This document shows positions 29,463-38,634 of a stretch of DNA of 64,000 nt, piece after piece. Numbering within the stretch: position 1 is the first letter of the stretch; every line of letters begins with the position of its first letter. The position numbers were made by a program, and so were the translations under genes. The notes beneath the pieces were generated by a model. It ran no database searches. It was given only the letters and a program-made list of their open reading frames with translations, and had not been told where the DNA came from. The stretch lies in assembly GCA_016124795.1 (NCBI GenBank), contig WGNB01000010.1:1-64000 (forward strand). The letters are read 5' to 3'. The stretch is from Rhodopseudomonas sp. (GTDB taxonomy: Bacteria > Pseudomonadota > Alphaproteobacteria > Rhizobiales > Xanthobacteraceae).

Positions 29463-31019
29463 CTATTCTGCGGCTTCGAGGCGCGTCGGCGCGCCAAAAT
29501 CCTCGGGGAAATGGGTAAGCGCGCTCATCACCGGATAAGGCGTGAAGCCGCCAAGCGCACAAAGCGAGCCGAACTTCATGGTGTTGCAAAGGTCGGTCAG
29601 CACATCGAGGTTCTTGGCGCGCTCAATGCCGGCAATGATGCGATCGACCGTCTCGACGCCACGAGTCGAGCCGATGCGACACGGCGTGCACTTGCCGCAG
29701 GACTCCACCGCGCAGAACGCCATCGCAAAGCGCGCCTGCCTCGCCATATCGACACCGTCGTCGAATACGACAATACCGCCGTGCCCGATCAGACCGCCGC
29801 GCGCGGCAAAGGCTTCGTAATCGAACGGCGTATCGAACAAGGCGCGCGGAAAATAGGCCCCGAGCGGCCCGCCCACCTGCACTGCCTTCACCGGCCGGCC
29901 GCTCAGCGTACCGCCGCCGATATCGTCTACAAGTTCGCCAAGCGTGATCCCGAAGGCCACCTCGAACAGCCCGCCATGTTTGATGTTACCGGCAAGCTGG
30001 ATTGGCATGGTGCCGCGCGACCGGCCAATGCCGAAGTCGCGGTAAAACTCCGCGCCCTTGTCCATGATCAGCGGGACAGCCGCCAGCGACAGGACATTGT
30101 TGATCACGGTCGGCCGGCCGAAAAGTCCCTTATGCGCCGGCAACGGCGGTTTGGCCCGGACTACGCCGCGTTTTCCTTCGAGCGAGTCGAGCAACGCGGT
30201 TTCCTCGCCGCAGACATAAGCGCCGGCGCCGACCCGGACCTCGATGTCGAACGCGAACGACGACCCCATGACGCTGCCGCCCAGCACGCCGCCGCGTCGC
30301 GCCATATGGAGCGCGTCGTTCAGCACCGCGATGGCGTGCGGATATTCCGACCGCACATAAATGTAACCTTTGGTCGCGCCGACGGCGATTCCGGCAATCG
30401 TCATGCCTTCGATCAACACGAAGGGATCGCCTTCCATGATCATGCGGTCGGCGAAGGTGCCGCTGTCGCCTTCGTCCGCGTTGCAAACGATATATTTCCG
30501 GTCGGCCTTTGCCTCGGCCACGGTCTTCCATTTGATGCCGGTGGGAAAACCCGCGCCGCCGCGACCGCGCAGGCCGGACCGTGTCACGACGTCGACAATC
30601 TCGCCAGTCTTCTCGAGCGCTCGGGCGAGCCCGGCGTAACCACCATGCGCCCGATAATCGTCCAGCGAACGCGGATCGACCACGCCACAGCGCGCGAAGG
30701 TCAAACGAGTCTGCTTTTGCATGAAAGGATGTTCGTCCGGCACGCCGATGCAAAGCGGATGCGGACCACCGTCCGCGATCATCGCCTCGAGCACGCCATC
30801 GACATCGGTCGGCGTCACCGGACCGTAGGCGATCCGGCCCCGACGAGTCGCGACCTCAGCCATAGGCTCAAGCCACAACATCCCGCGCGAGCCGTTACGG
30901 ATCATTTCGATGGCGACGTTGCGCTTGCGGGCCGCCGCCGCAAAGGCCAACGCGACATCATCGGCCCCGCAGGCAACCGCCGCCGCATCGCCTGGGACAT
31001 AAATGCGAAGCGCGCTCAT
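29463..31019 (-). CDS. fdsB: NAD-dependent formate dehydrogenase beta subunit
   Basis: 518 residues, NuoF-like with an extra N-terminal thioredoxin-like part (about residues 1-115). NADH-binding GRGGAGFPTGIKW near 152, FMN-binding NADEGDSGTFADR near 181, and a C-terminal [4Fe-4S] site ESCGKCTPCRIGSTRG with a distal cysteine in SLCALGG. Carries the FMN where NAD+ is reduced. The start overlaps the fdsG stop by 4 bp. Confidence 0.94.
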   Translation of the reverse strand: MSALRIYVPGDAAAVACGADDVALAFAAAARKRNVAIEMIRNGSRGMLWLEPMAEVATRRGRIAYGPVTPTDVDGVLEAMIADGGPHPLCIGVPDEHPFMQKQTRLTFARCGVVDPRSLDDYRAHGGYAGLARALEKTGEIVDVVTRSGLRGRGGAGFPTGIKWKTVAEAKADRKYIVCNADEGDSGTFADRMIMEGDPFVLIEGMTIAGIAVGATKGYIYVRSEYPHAIAVLNDALHMARRGGVLGGSVMGSSFAFDIEVRVGAGAYVCGEETALLDSLEGKRGVVRAKPPLPAHKGLFGRPTVINNVLSLAAVPLIMDKGAEFYRDFGIGRSRGTMPIQLAGNIKHGGLFEVAFGITLGELVDDIGGGTLSGRPVKAVQVGGPLGAYFPRALFDTPFDYEAFAARGGLIGHGGIVVFDDGVDMARQARFAMAFCAVESCGKCTPCRIGSTRGVETVDRIIAGIERAKNLDVLTDLCNTMKFGSLCALGGFTPYPVMSALTHFPEDFGAPTRLEAAE

Positions 31020-31501
31020 CGTTCCGCCTCCGCCAACAAACCATCTAGCTTGGCCGGATCAAGCCGTCCGACGAGGCGACCGTCGAACATCGCCGACGGC
31101 GCGGTTGCACAAAGGCCGAGACAATAGACCGCCTCGACGGTCACGCTTCCGTTAGCAGTGGTATCGCCGAGTTTGATGCCGAGCAGAGACTCGGCGCGCG
31201 CGGCCAGTTCGTCGCCACCGCAGGATTGGCAGGCCTCGGCACGGCACAGCTTCAATACGTGACGGCCGGCCGGTTCATGACGGAAGTCATGATAGAAAGT
31301 CACGACACCATGAACCTCCGCCCGTGACAGATTGAGCGCATCGGCGATCATCGGAACCGTCGGCTCCGGAATATACCCAAACGTCGACTGTAGATCGTGC
31401 AGGATCGGCAGCAGGATGCCTTCGCCGCCGAGATGCGCGCCGATCAATTCAGTGGCGAGTTGTGCGTCCCATGGCTGCCGGGCGCCGATCCGCATCGTCA
31501 T
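31016..31501 (-). CDS. fdsG: NAD-dependent formate dehydrogenase gamma subunit
   Basis: 161 residues from the ATG at 31501 (a second ATG two codons on). NuoE-like thioredoxin fold with a [2Fe-2S] cluster: CRAEACQSCG and CLGLCATAP supply the four cysteines. LQSTFGYIPE and VHGVVTFYHDF are characteristic. First gene of the fds operon, divergent from a LysR-type regulator whose boxes lie in the 351-bp gap. Confidence 0.92.
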   Translation of the reverse strand: MTMRIGARQPWDAQLATELIGAHLGGEGILLPILHDLQSTFGYIPEPTVPMIADALNLSRAEVHGVVTFYHDFRHEPAGRHVLKLCRAEACQSCGGDELAARAESLLGIKLGDTTANGSVTVEAVYCLGLCATAPSAMFDGRLVGRLDPAKLDGLLAEAER

Positions 31502-31683
31502 GACTTTTTGTTCCGCCCGCTGAATGACGACACTGAAATGCCGTCGTTTGCTTTGTTGTCCGCCGCGTTTCGCCAACCCACCGACTGGCAATCGTCGCGA
31601 CCGATAAGCTGCGGTCTGCCGCAACAACCGCAGTCAGATTAGAACCCGTTAAACCAGGATCAAGCACGCGTTCTCGTTACGCG

Positions 31684-31728
31684 ATTATGAAAGCTAATCG
31701 CCAACCACAATCGATAGCCCCGGGCTAT
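31684..31728. promoter_or_regulatory. Two LysR-type boxes between fdsG and its regulator
   Basis: ATTA-N7-TAAT at 31684-31698 (within CGATTA/TAATCG) and ATAGCCC-C-GGGCTAT at 31714-31728. Both satisfy T-N11-A with dyad symmetry, and they are 30 bp apart, about three helical turns. They fit recognition and activation sites of the divergent LysR protein. The rest of the 31502-31852 gap holds the promoters but no gene. Confidence 0.6.
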
Positions 31729-31852
31729 GTATTTTCGCCAATCATCCGATCCAATATTCCGATCGAAGCGAATTAGCGCTGCATTTTTCCGCGAAACATC
31801 GGATACCGAAGCGACGGCATCGTCGTCTTCAAACCGATCGAAGGAGCAGCGT

Positions 31853-32749
31853 TTGATCGACCGACTGGAGTTTCTCATCGCCTTGGCGCGCGAACGCCAC
31901 TTTGGCCGCGCGGCTGAAGTCTGCGGCGTATCGCAACCGACCTTGTCGTCCGGCCTTAAGCTACTCGAAGAGTCATTGAACACATTGCTGGTCGTTCGTG
32001 GTTCGCGATTCGAGGGTTTCACGGTGGAAGGCGAGCGGACGCTGGAATGGGCGCGCCGCATTGTAGCCGACAGTCGCGCCATGCGGCAGGAGCTCGACGC
32101 GCTCAAACGCGGCCTCACCGGCGAGATCAAGATCGCCGCGATCCCGACCGCGCTACCGATGGTCTCGAGCCTGACGACGCCTTATCGAGCCAACCATCCC
32201 AGTGTCAGTTTCACGATTCTGTCGCGCACGTCGATCGACGTCTTGAAGCAGATCGAAAATCTCGAGGTCGATGCTGGCTTGACTTATATCGATAACGAAC
32301 CGCTTGGCCGGGTGAGTTCGGTGCCGCTTTATCGCGAGGAATATCGCTTCCTGACCGCGGCCGATGCGCCGCTCGGCGACCGTGACACCGTCACCTGGGC
32401 CGAGGTCGGCAAGGTGCCACTATGCCTGCTGACAACCGACATGCAGAACCGCCGCATCATCGACCAAGTGCTACGGTCGGTCGGCGTCGAAACAGCGCCA
32501 ACCCTGCAATCGAACTCGATGGTGGTTCTGCATTCGCATGTCCGAACCGGACGCTGGGCCAGCATCATGCCGGCGGTTCTGGCCGATAACCTCGGCCTGA
32601 CGCCGGCGGTGCGCTCGATCCCGATCGTCGATCCGGTCATCGGTCACACCATCGGCCTGGTTGCGCCTGAACGCGAACCGATGACACCGCTGGTCGCCGC
32701 GTTGCTGACGGAGGGCAAGAAGCTCGCCAAGACTCTGCTGGCGTCGTGA
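31853..32749 (+). CDS. fdsR: LysR-type regulator of the formate dehydrogenase operon
   Basis: 298 residues if started at the TTG at 31853, chosen because AAGGAG lies 6 nt upstream and the helix-turn-helix follows at once (DRLEFLIALARERHFGRAAE, then VSQPTLSSGLKLLEE). Longer frames upstream give an unmatched 42-residue lead. The C-terminal effector domain begins near GEIKIAAIPT. Divergent from fdsG, as fdsR is in Cupriavidus-type loci, where it responds to formate. The symbol is by context. Confidence 0.8.
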   Translation: MIDRLEFLIALARERHFGRAAEVCGVSQPTLSSGLKLLEESLNTLLVVRGSRFEGFTVEGERTLEWARRIVADSRAMRQELDALKRGLTGEIKIAAIPTALPMVSSLTTPYRANHPSVSFTILSRTSIDVLKQIENLEVDAGLTYIDNEPLGRVSSVPLYREEYRFLTAADAPLGDRDTVTWAEVGKVPLCLLTTDMQNRRIIDQVLRSVGVETAPTLQSNSMVVLHSHVRTGRWASIMPAVLADNLGLTPAVRSIPIVDPVIGHTIGLVAPEREPMTPLVAALLTEGKKLAKTLLAS

Positions 32750-32761
32750 CGCCGGCGGCGA

Positions 32762-33895
32762 TCAGCCCTTGCGCATCAACGGCAAGGCAAGGTCGAGCAG
32801 CGCACCGCCATTCAGGCCTTCCAGCATGCTGAAGTGATGGCCGGGCACGATCAGCGAAGGCGGTGCTTTCCATAGCGACGCGAGCAATTCGGACTGCCGC
32901 TTGAATTCATCGCTTTCGGCCGCGCCGACCGCCAGCGCAACGCGCGTCGACGACGGCGCCGGGAAACGAGCCGGCGACAACGCCGCGATGGTCGCCGCGT
33001 CGAACTGCAATAGCCGGCCAAAAGGCAGGAGCCCGAGAGGTTCAAGGTCGAACAGACCGGACAGCAGCAGCACCGAACGGATCGGCACCGCCGTTTGATC
33101 GAGCGCCGCCATGGCCGCCAGATGCGCGCCGGCCGAATGACCGGAAAGATGCAAGTCGCCGATGTCGAGCGAAAGATTGTCGGCCTGCGCCGCCAGGCAG
33201 GCCATCAGCCGCTTAATCTGGCCGACGATCGTTGTCACCGACGTCTCCGGCGCGAGACCATAATTGGCCATGACCACGGCATAGCCGGCCTTCAACATGC
33301 CGGCGGCGAACTGGCCGTGCTGGTTTTTATCCGACGCCTGCCAATAGCCGCCATGCAGAAATACCCAGACCGGCGGACGCGCGACGTTGGCCGGCATGAA
33401 CAGATCGAAGGTTTCGTAACGGCCCGGCCCGTAACAGAGGTCGAGGCCGCCATGCGGCGCGCGCGCCTGCGCGCCGTCCTTGCTCCATTGCTTGAACAGC
33501 ACATTCATGTCGGTCTGGCCGCGCGGGCTGTATTGCCGGCCGAGTTCGGCCCGCGTGTAGCCGCGATAGACCGCCTGATCGGCATCGGCCGAAGGCGGCG
33601 CCTTCGCGGCGGTGATGACGACGCGCAGGCCCGGCTTGCCCGAACGGCGCAAGGCGACCGGCTTGCGGAAGCCGGCGAAGACCTCGCGATACAGCAATTC
33701 GACGTCATGGCGCGACGGGTGAAAGGCCGCGAGATCGTCGACCTCCCAGGCAACCGCTTCGATACTCTGCGGGCCGCAACCGGCCGCGATCAGCGCCTTC
33801 AGCGCGTCGGTCAGCGCGTCGCGCAGGGATTCATCCCGGTCAGTTGACGGAGAATAACCGGAAACCTCGATCAGCGTGGCTTTAGAGTCCGACAT
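32762..33895 (-). CDS. RidA-like domain fused to arylformamidase-type alpha/beta hydrolase
   Basis: 377 residues in two parts. Residues about 15-100 resemble a YjgF/RidA subunit (AGCGPQSIEAVAWEVDDLAAF, then YREVF). Residues about 130-375 are an alpha/beta hydrolase with VFLHGGYWQA, the HGGxW oxyanion motif of kynurenine formamidases, the nucleophile serine in LSGHSAGAHLAA, and a late GHHFSMLEGL with the catalytic histidine. A formamide or ester hydrolase acting on an amino-aromatic or ring-cleavage product is likely. Its start overlaps the livF end by 14 bp, so it is the last gene of the importer operon. Confidence 0.75.
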   Translation of the reverse strand: MSDSKATLIEVSGYSPSTDRDESLRDALTDALKALIAAGCGPQSIEAVAWEVDDLAAFHPSRHDVELLYREVFAGFRKPVALRRSGKPGLRVVITAAKAPPSADADQAVYRGYTRAELGRQYSPRGQTDMNVLFKQWSKDGAQARAPHGGLDLCYGPGRYETFDLFMPANVARPPVWVFLHGGYWQASDKNQHGQFAAGMLKAGYAVVMANYGLAPETSVTTIVGQIKRLMACLAAQADNLSLDIGDLHLSGHSAGAHLAAMAALDQTAVPIRSVLLLSGLFDLEPLGLLPFGRLLQFDAATIAALSPARFPAPSSTRVALAVGAAESDEFKRQSELLASLWKAPPSLIVPGHHFSMLEGLNGGALLDLALPLMRKG

Positions 33896-34580
33896 AACCC
33901 TGCACCTTATCCGCGTCGCGCGTCAGGGCGTCGCTATCGCCCTCCCACACCGTGCGGCCCTTCTCCAAGACATAATGATAATCGGCGATCCGCTTTAGCA
34001 CGTTCAGGTTCTTGTCGATCAGCAGAATGGACTGCCCGGCGTCCTTCAAGGCAGCAATGCAATGCCAGATATCGGCCCGGATCACCGGCGCCAATCCTTC
34101 GGTTGCCTCGTCGAGAATCAGCAATTTCGGATTGGTCATCAAGGCGCGGCCGATGGCCAGCATCTGCTGTTCGCCGCCCGACAGGGTCTGCGCCAGGCTT
34201 TGCGCCCGCTCCGCCAGCCGCGGAAACATTCCGTAAATTCGTTCGAGCGTCCAGGGATCGGCGCGGCCGAAACGATTGGCGGCCGTGGCGACGAGATTCT
34301 CACGCACGGTCAACGTCGGAAACACGATACGGCCTTCCGGCACGAGCCCGATGCCACGGCGGGCGATTGCATCCGAACTCACGCCGGCGGTCGGCTGGCC
34401 TTCGAACCAGATGCCCTGTCCGACCGGCAATATGCCCATAATGGAGCGGACCGTCGTCGTCTTGCCCATGCCGTTACGGCCCAACAACGTGACGACCTTG
34501 CCTTGCGGGATTTCGAGATTGACGTCGAACAGCACCTGGCTGGCACGATAGCCGGCCTCGACATGGCTCAACTTCAGCAT
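33882..34580 (-). CDS. livF: Branched-chain-type ABC transporter ATPase LivF
   Basis: 232 residues. Walker A GRNGMGKTTT, signature LSGGEQQM, Walker B LLILDEATEGLAP: the LivF pattern. Cytoplasmic energising subunit of a hydrophobic-amino-acid/aromatic-acid class importer with LivG, LivM, LivH and the periplasmic proteins below. Its ATG shares one base with the livG stop (TGATG). Confidence 0.9.
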   Translation of the reverse strand: MLKLSHVEAGYRASQVLFDVNLEIPQGKVVTLLGRNGMGKTTTVRSIMGILPVGQGIWFEGQPTAGVSSDAIARRGIGLVPEGRIVFPTLTVRENLVATAANRFGRADPWTLERIYGMFPRLAERAQSLAQTLSGGEQQMLAIGRALMTNPKLLILDEATEGLAPVIRADIWHCIAALKDAGQSILLIDKNLNVLKRIADYHYVLEKGRTVWEGDSDALTRDADKVQGYVGL

Positions 34581-35332
34581 CAGACGTCACCCTCGCCGAG
34601 ATAGGCTGTGCGGACTTCCTCGTTAGCCTTGATGTCGTCGACATTGCCCTGGGCGATAAGCCGGCCATAGACCAGCACGGATATCCGGTCGGCCAACGTA
34701 AACACGGCTTCCATGTCGTGTTCGACGATCAGCATTGTGACGTGGCCCTTGAGCGACGCCAGCAGGGACACCATCTGCTGACTCTCGACCGTGCCAAGCC
34801 CCGCCATCGGCTCGTCCAACAGCAGCACACGCGGCTTGCAGGCCAGCGCCGCCGCCAGATCAAGCTGCTTGCGCTCGCCATGCGCCAGTTCGCCGACCGG
34901 CACGTCGGCGCGCTGGGTCAGGCCGACCTGCTCGATGTAAATCGCCGCCTCGTCGCGGATCGCCCGATCGCCGCGCGCATGGCCGACGAAGCGGAAGCTG
35001 TGACCGGACCGCGCCTGGATCGCCAGCATCACGGTGTCGCGGCTGGTATACTCCGGCAATGTCTCGGTGATCTGGAATGTCCGCGCCAGACCGCGCAGCA
35101 CGCGGCTCCACACCGGCAGATGGCCGATTTCGGCTCCTGCCAGCATGATCGAGCCGGAATCATGTTCCAGCGCACCGACCAGTTGATTGACCAACGTTGT
35201 CTTGCCGGCGCCGTTGGGACCGATCAGCGCATGCAGTTCGCCCTCCGGCAAAGCCAAACTGAGATCGTCGGTGGCGATCAGGCCGCCGAAACGCTTGTTG
35301 AGCCCGCGAACGTCGAGAAGCGCTTGCGTCAT
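34580..35332 (-). CDS. livG: Branched-chain-type ABC transporter ATPase LivG
   Basis: 250 residues from the ATG at 35332; the open frame continues 450 bp further upstream but over livM, so that part is not real. Walker A GPNGAGKTTL, signature LAHGERKQ (a LivG-type variant of LSGGQ), Walker B VLLLDEPMAGLG. Overlaps livM by 4 bp. Confidence 0.9.
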   Translation of the reverse strand: MTQALLDVRGLNKRFGGLIATDDLSLALPEGELHALIGPNGAGKTTLVNQLVGALEHDSGSIMLAGAEIGHLPVWSRVLRGLARTFQITETLPEYTSRDTVMLAIQARSGHSFRFVGHARGDRAIRDEAAIYIEQVGLTQRADVPVGELAHGERKQLDLAAALACKPRVLLLDEPMAGLGTVESQQMVSLLASLKGHVTMLIVEHDMEAVFTLADRISVLVYGRLIAQGNVDDIKANEEVRTAYLGEGDV

Positions 35333-36366
35333 GGCCGGCCCAGTCCGAGTTGCCGGAATAGCGCCGCCAGCCCGCCCCGCGAGAACAGGACAACGGCGAG
35401 CAGAATAATGCCGAGCGGCAATTGCCAATGCTCGGTCTGCGCCGTCAGCACAGCTTCGAGCAGCACAATGGCGGCCGCGCCGAGCAGCGGACCGAACAAA
35501 GTGCCGGTGCCGCCGAGGATCACCATCATCATCAGTTCGCCGGACTTGGTCCAATGCAGCATATCGGGGCTGGCGAAGCGCAGATAATTGACCATCAGCG
35601 CGCCGGCCAGACCAGCGCCCATGCCGGCGATGACGAATGCGGCGAGCTTGTAAGGGTAAGGCGAGAAGCCGAAAGCGGCGAGCCGCTTTTCGTTCTGCCG
35701 CAAGCCGGACAGCACGAATCCGAACCGCGACCGGACGATCAAAGCCGTCAAGCCGAGCCAGAATGCCGCCGCAACCAGGCACAGATAATAGAACGTCTGG
35801 TCGCCCCAGATATCAACGAAAGGCAAAACGTCGCGGCGGCGCATCATCAGACCGTCGTCGCCGCCATAGGTCTTCAGCGATACGAACAGGAAATAGAGCA
35901 TCTGCGCAAAAGCCAGCGTGATCATGATGAACTGCACGCCGCCGGTCCGGAGCGAAAAAGCGCCGATCACCGCCGCGAGAATACCGGCCACCAACATCGC
36001 GGCAGGAAGCGTTATCAAAAGATTGTCAGTGCCCGGGACCAGATCGAGAAAGGCGCTGTCGTCGGCGTGATGGAAATAGAGAATGGCGACGACATAAGCA
36101 CCGACGCCGAAGAACGCGCCGTGTCCGAAACTAATCATACCGCCATAGCCGAGGATCAGGTTCAGACTCAATGCCGCGATACCGTAGATCAGCACCTGGG
36201 TCACCAGGCCCACGAACGAATCGTGACCTAAACCGCGTGCCAGATAAGGCAGCGCGACCAGAAGAGCAGCCACGACGAGGCCAAGCGTCACCTTGACCGG
36301 CGCGGATGCGCCGGTCGGCGAGTTGACGGGTTTAGTTGCCGCGAAGTCCACAGGTTGCTCGGTCAT
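35329..36366 (-). CDS. livM: Branched-chain-type ABC transporter permease LivM
   Basis: 345 residues, ATG at 36366 sharing a base with the livH stop. Inner-membrane protein with about eight to nine hydrophobic spans. NLILGYGGMISFGHGAFFGVG is the usual LivM loop and GMGAGLAGALMV lies in the ATPase-contact region. A 40-residue polar N-terminal lead precedes the first span. Confidence 0.9.
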   Translation of the reverse strand: MTEQPVDFAATKPVNSPTGASAPVKVTLGLVVAALLVALPYLARGLGHDSFVGLVTQVLIYGIAALSLNLILGYGGMISFGHGAFFGVGAYVVAILYFHHADDSAFLDLVPGTDNLLITLPAAMLVAGILAAVIGAFSLRTGGVQFIMITLAFAQMLYFLFVSLKTYGGDDGLMMRRRDVLPFVDIWGDQTFYYLCLVAAAFWLGLTALIVRSRFGFVLSGLRQNEKRLAAFGFSPYPYKLAAFVIAGMGAGLAGALMVNYLRFASPDMLHWTKSGELMMMVILGGTGTLFGPLLGAAAIVLLEAVLTAQTEHWQLPLGIILLAVVLFSRGGLAALFRQLGLGRP

Positions 36367-37280
36367 CACGATTTCACAAACAAGCCGCGCGGCTTTACCA
36401 AAAGAACGACAGCCATCAGCAGATAAACACCCATCGACGACAGCCCGCTGCCGAGCGCATCGGCATTGGAACCGTTCATGACATGGCGCAACAGCCCCGG
36501 CAGAAACGCCCGCGCCAACGTATCAATCAGGCCCGCCAACAAGGCTCCATAAAAGGCGCCACGAACCGAACCGACGCCGCCGATCACCACGACCACGAAA
36601 GCCAGAATCAAGATCTGCTCGCCCATACCAACCTGAACCGACAACACCGGGCCTGCCATAGCGCCGGCAAGCCCGGCCAGCACCGCGCCAAGCCCGAACA
36701 CCAGCGTATAAAGCGCCTTGATGTCGACGCCGAGCGCACGCACCATTTCGCGGCTGGTCGCGCCCGCGCGCACCAGCATGCCGACACGGGTCCGGTTAAT
36801 CAGAAAATAAAGTCCGGCCCCGACCACCAGACCGACCCCGATCACGACCAGCCGATAGACCGGATAAACCAGCCCCGGCAGCAGGGTCACCGACCCGGAA
36901 AACAAAGGCGGCATCGCCACAAACAAGGGCTGACGTCCGACCAAAATGGTAGCGGTCTCGTTGATGATCAGAATGAGCGCGAAGGTCGCCAGCACCTGGT
37001 CGAGATGATCGCGGTCATACAAACGGTTGATCACCAGCACCTCAAGCAACAATCCGGCGACACCCGCCCCCGCCAAACCGGCGATCAAAGCCAGTAGCAC
37101 CGAGCCGGTCTTGGCAGCGACCAGCGCCGCCGCGTAAGCGCCGATCATGTAGAGCGAACCATGGGCGAGATTAATCACGCCCATGATTCCGAATATCAGA
37201 GTCAGGCCGGCCGACATCAGAAACAGCGAGATGCCGAACTGGATGCCATTGAGAAACTGCTCTGCGACAAGCATATTCAT
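36366..37280 (-). CDS. livH: Branched-chain-type ABC transporter permease LivH
   Basis: 304 residues. Hydrophobic throughout, with GIMGVINLAHGSLYMIGAYA near the start and ALGVDIKALYTLVFGLGAVL at the ATPase contact, both typical of LivH. Follows the binding-protein gene by 37 bp. Confidence 0.9.
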   Translation of the reverse strand: MNMLVAEQFLNGIQFGISLFLMSAGLTLIFGIMGVINLAHGSLYMIGAYAAALVAAKTGSVLLALIAGLAGAGVAGLLLEVLVINRLYDRDHLDQVLATFALILIINETATILVGRQPLFVAMPPLFSGSVTLLPGLVYPVYRLVVIGVGLVVGAGLYFLINRTRVGMLVRAGATSREMVRALGVDIKALYTLVFGLGAVLAGLAGAMAGPVLSVQVGMGEQILILAFVVVVIGGVGSVRGAFYGALLAGLIDTLARAFLPGLLRHVMNGSNADALGSGLSSMGVYLLMAVVLLVKPRGLFVKS

Positions 37281-37317
37281 CGATGCCGGCCTTCCTCTTC
37301 CTCTATCGCCTTAACGA

Positions 37318-38493
37318 TCAGAGCTTGCAGTCCTTGGCGAAGGAATCGCCATAGTTGGACAGGATCTTCTTCTGGGTCACCAGATGAAGCTGGCCGTCGC
37401 CGCCCTTCTCCACCTTCAACGCGAACCAATCCTGAACCGGGTGCTGATTGTTGCCAAATTTGAAGTTGCCGCGTACCGAATGGAAATCGGCCTTCAGCAT
37501 GGCGGTACGGAACGCGGCGGTGTCATCGACCTTGCCGCCAGTCTGCTTCAGCGCGGCGGCGATCGCCAGCGCGGCGTCATAGCCCTGGCTGGAATAATAG
37601 GTCGCCGGGCGGTTATAGGCCTTGGTCCAGGCGGCCATGAAAGCCTTGTTGGCCGGATTGTCGAAGTCGCTGTTCCAGTGCGCGCTGACATTGACGCCAA
37701 CCGCCGCTTCGCCGACCGCCTTGAGGGTCACGGCGTCGAGCGACGGCGCCGCGACCACCATCGGAACTTCCTTGCCAAGCCCGGCCTGCTGATACTGACG
37801 CAACAGGGCGATGCCGAGACCGCCGGGCTCGAACTGGAAGAACGCATCCGGCTTGGCGGCGCGCACCTGCGCCAGTTCGGCGGAGAAGTCGGTCTGGTCG
37901 AGGCGGGTATAAATTTCGCCGACGATCTTGCCCTTGAAGGTGCGCTTGAAGCCGGCGAGCGCGTCTTTGCCGGCCTGATAGTTCGGCGCCATGATGAAGG
38001 CGCTCTTGTAGCCCAGCGAATTGGCGTTCACGCCGGCGCTTTCATGCAGGCTGTCGTTCTGCCACGACACGACATAATAGTTCTTGTTGCAGCTCTTGCC
38101 GGCGAAAGGCGACGGCGCCGCGTTCGGGCTGACATAAATCGCGCCGGCATCAAGCACGTCGGGCACGGTCGCGCCGAGCACATTGGAGAAGACGATGCCC
38201 GTGAACAGCTTGATGTGCTGATCCTTCAGCATCTTGTCGGCGATTTCGCGGCCTTTGCCCGGCTTGAGGCCATCGTCTTCGACGACGACCTTGACCGGAA
38301 CGCCGCCGAGCTTGCCGCCTTCCATCTGCACCGCGAGATTGAAGCCGTCACGGATATCCTGACCGAGATAGCCCGCCGGGCCCGACAGCGTCGTAATAAA
38401 GCCAATCGCCAGCGGATCGGCCGCGTAGGCCGCCGATGCGCTGCCCAGAGCGAACGCAAGAGCGGAAACCATCGTCAACGTTTTCATCTTCAT
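37318..38493 (-). CDS. ABC transporter periplasmic binding protein, Liv/aromatic type (copy 1)
   Basis: 391 residues. Sec signal peptide (MKMKTLTMVSALAFALG...AYA) then the type I periplasmic fold: IGFITTLSGPAGYLGQDIRD, PNYQAGKDALAGFK. First gene of the importer operon livHMGF. Members of this class bind branched-chain amino acids, benzoate-like acids or other aromatics; here the neighbouring catabolic genes point to an aromatic or heteroaromatic acid. Very similar to the protein at 39564-40760. Two inverted repeats lie upstream. Confidence 0.88.
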   Translation of the reverse strand: MKMKTLTMVSALAFALGSASAAYAADPLAIGFITTLSGPAGYLGQDIRDGFNLAVQMEGGKLGGVPVKVVVEDDGLKPGKGREIADKMLKDQHIKLFTGIVFSNVLGATVPDVLDAGAIYVSPNAAPSPFAGKSCNKNYYVVSWQNDSLHESAGVNANSLGYKSAFIMAPNYQAGKDALAGFKRTFKGKIVGEIYTRLDQTDFSAELAQVRAAKPDAFFQFEPGGLGIALLRQYQQAGLGKEVPMVVAAPSLDAVTLKAVGEAAVGVNVSAHWNSDFDNPANKAFMAAWTKAYNRPATYYSSQGYDAALAIAAALKQTGGKVDDTAAFRTAMLKADFHSVRGNFKFGNNQHPVQDWFALKVEKGGDGQLHLVTQKKILSNYGDSFAKDCKL

Positions 38494-38548
38494 CGCCTCA
38501 TACTCCTGTTCATTCCGGTACGCCCCCGGCAGTTTAAGCCACTATTCA

Positions 38549-38585
38549 TCTGTCAATAACAGACAATCGCAGCTCTACGATTGTC
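38549..38585. promoter_or_regulatory. Adjacent inverted repeats upstream of the importer operon
   Basis: TCTGT-CAATA-ACAGA at 38549-38563 abuts GACAATCG-N8-CGATTGTC at 38562-38585 (8-bp perfect arms). They sit 56-92 bp before the binding-protein gene, where a promoter is expected, and after the metallo-hydrolase gene. No T run follows, so an operator is more likely than a terminator. Confidence 0.5.
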
Positions 38586-38634
38586 CGGCGACGCCGCGAC
38601 GCGCTACCGGCAGTTGCAAACCCGCACCGTCAAC

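Noticed and set aside
29511-31127. 538-codon plus-strand frame opposite fdsB
   Set aside because: Same shadow effect; fdsB has all cofactor motifs.
35333-35782. N-terminal extension of the LivG frame
   Set aside because: It overlaps livM in another frame, is arginine-rich and unlike any LivG; the ATG at 35332 fits the family and the 4-bp overlap.
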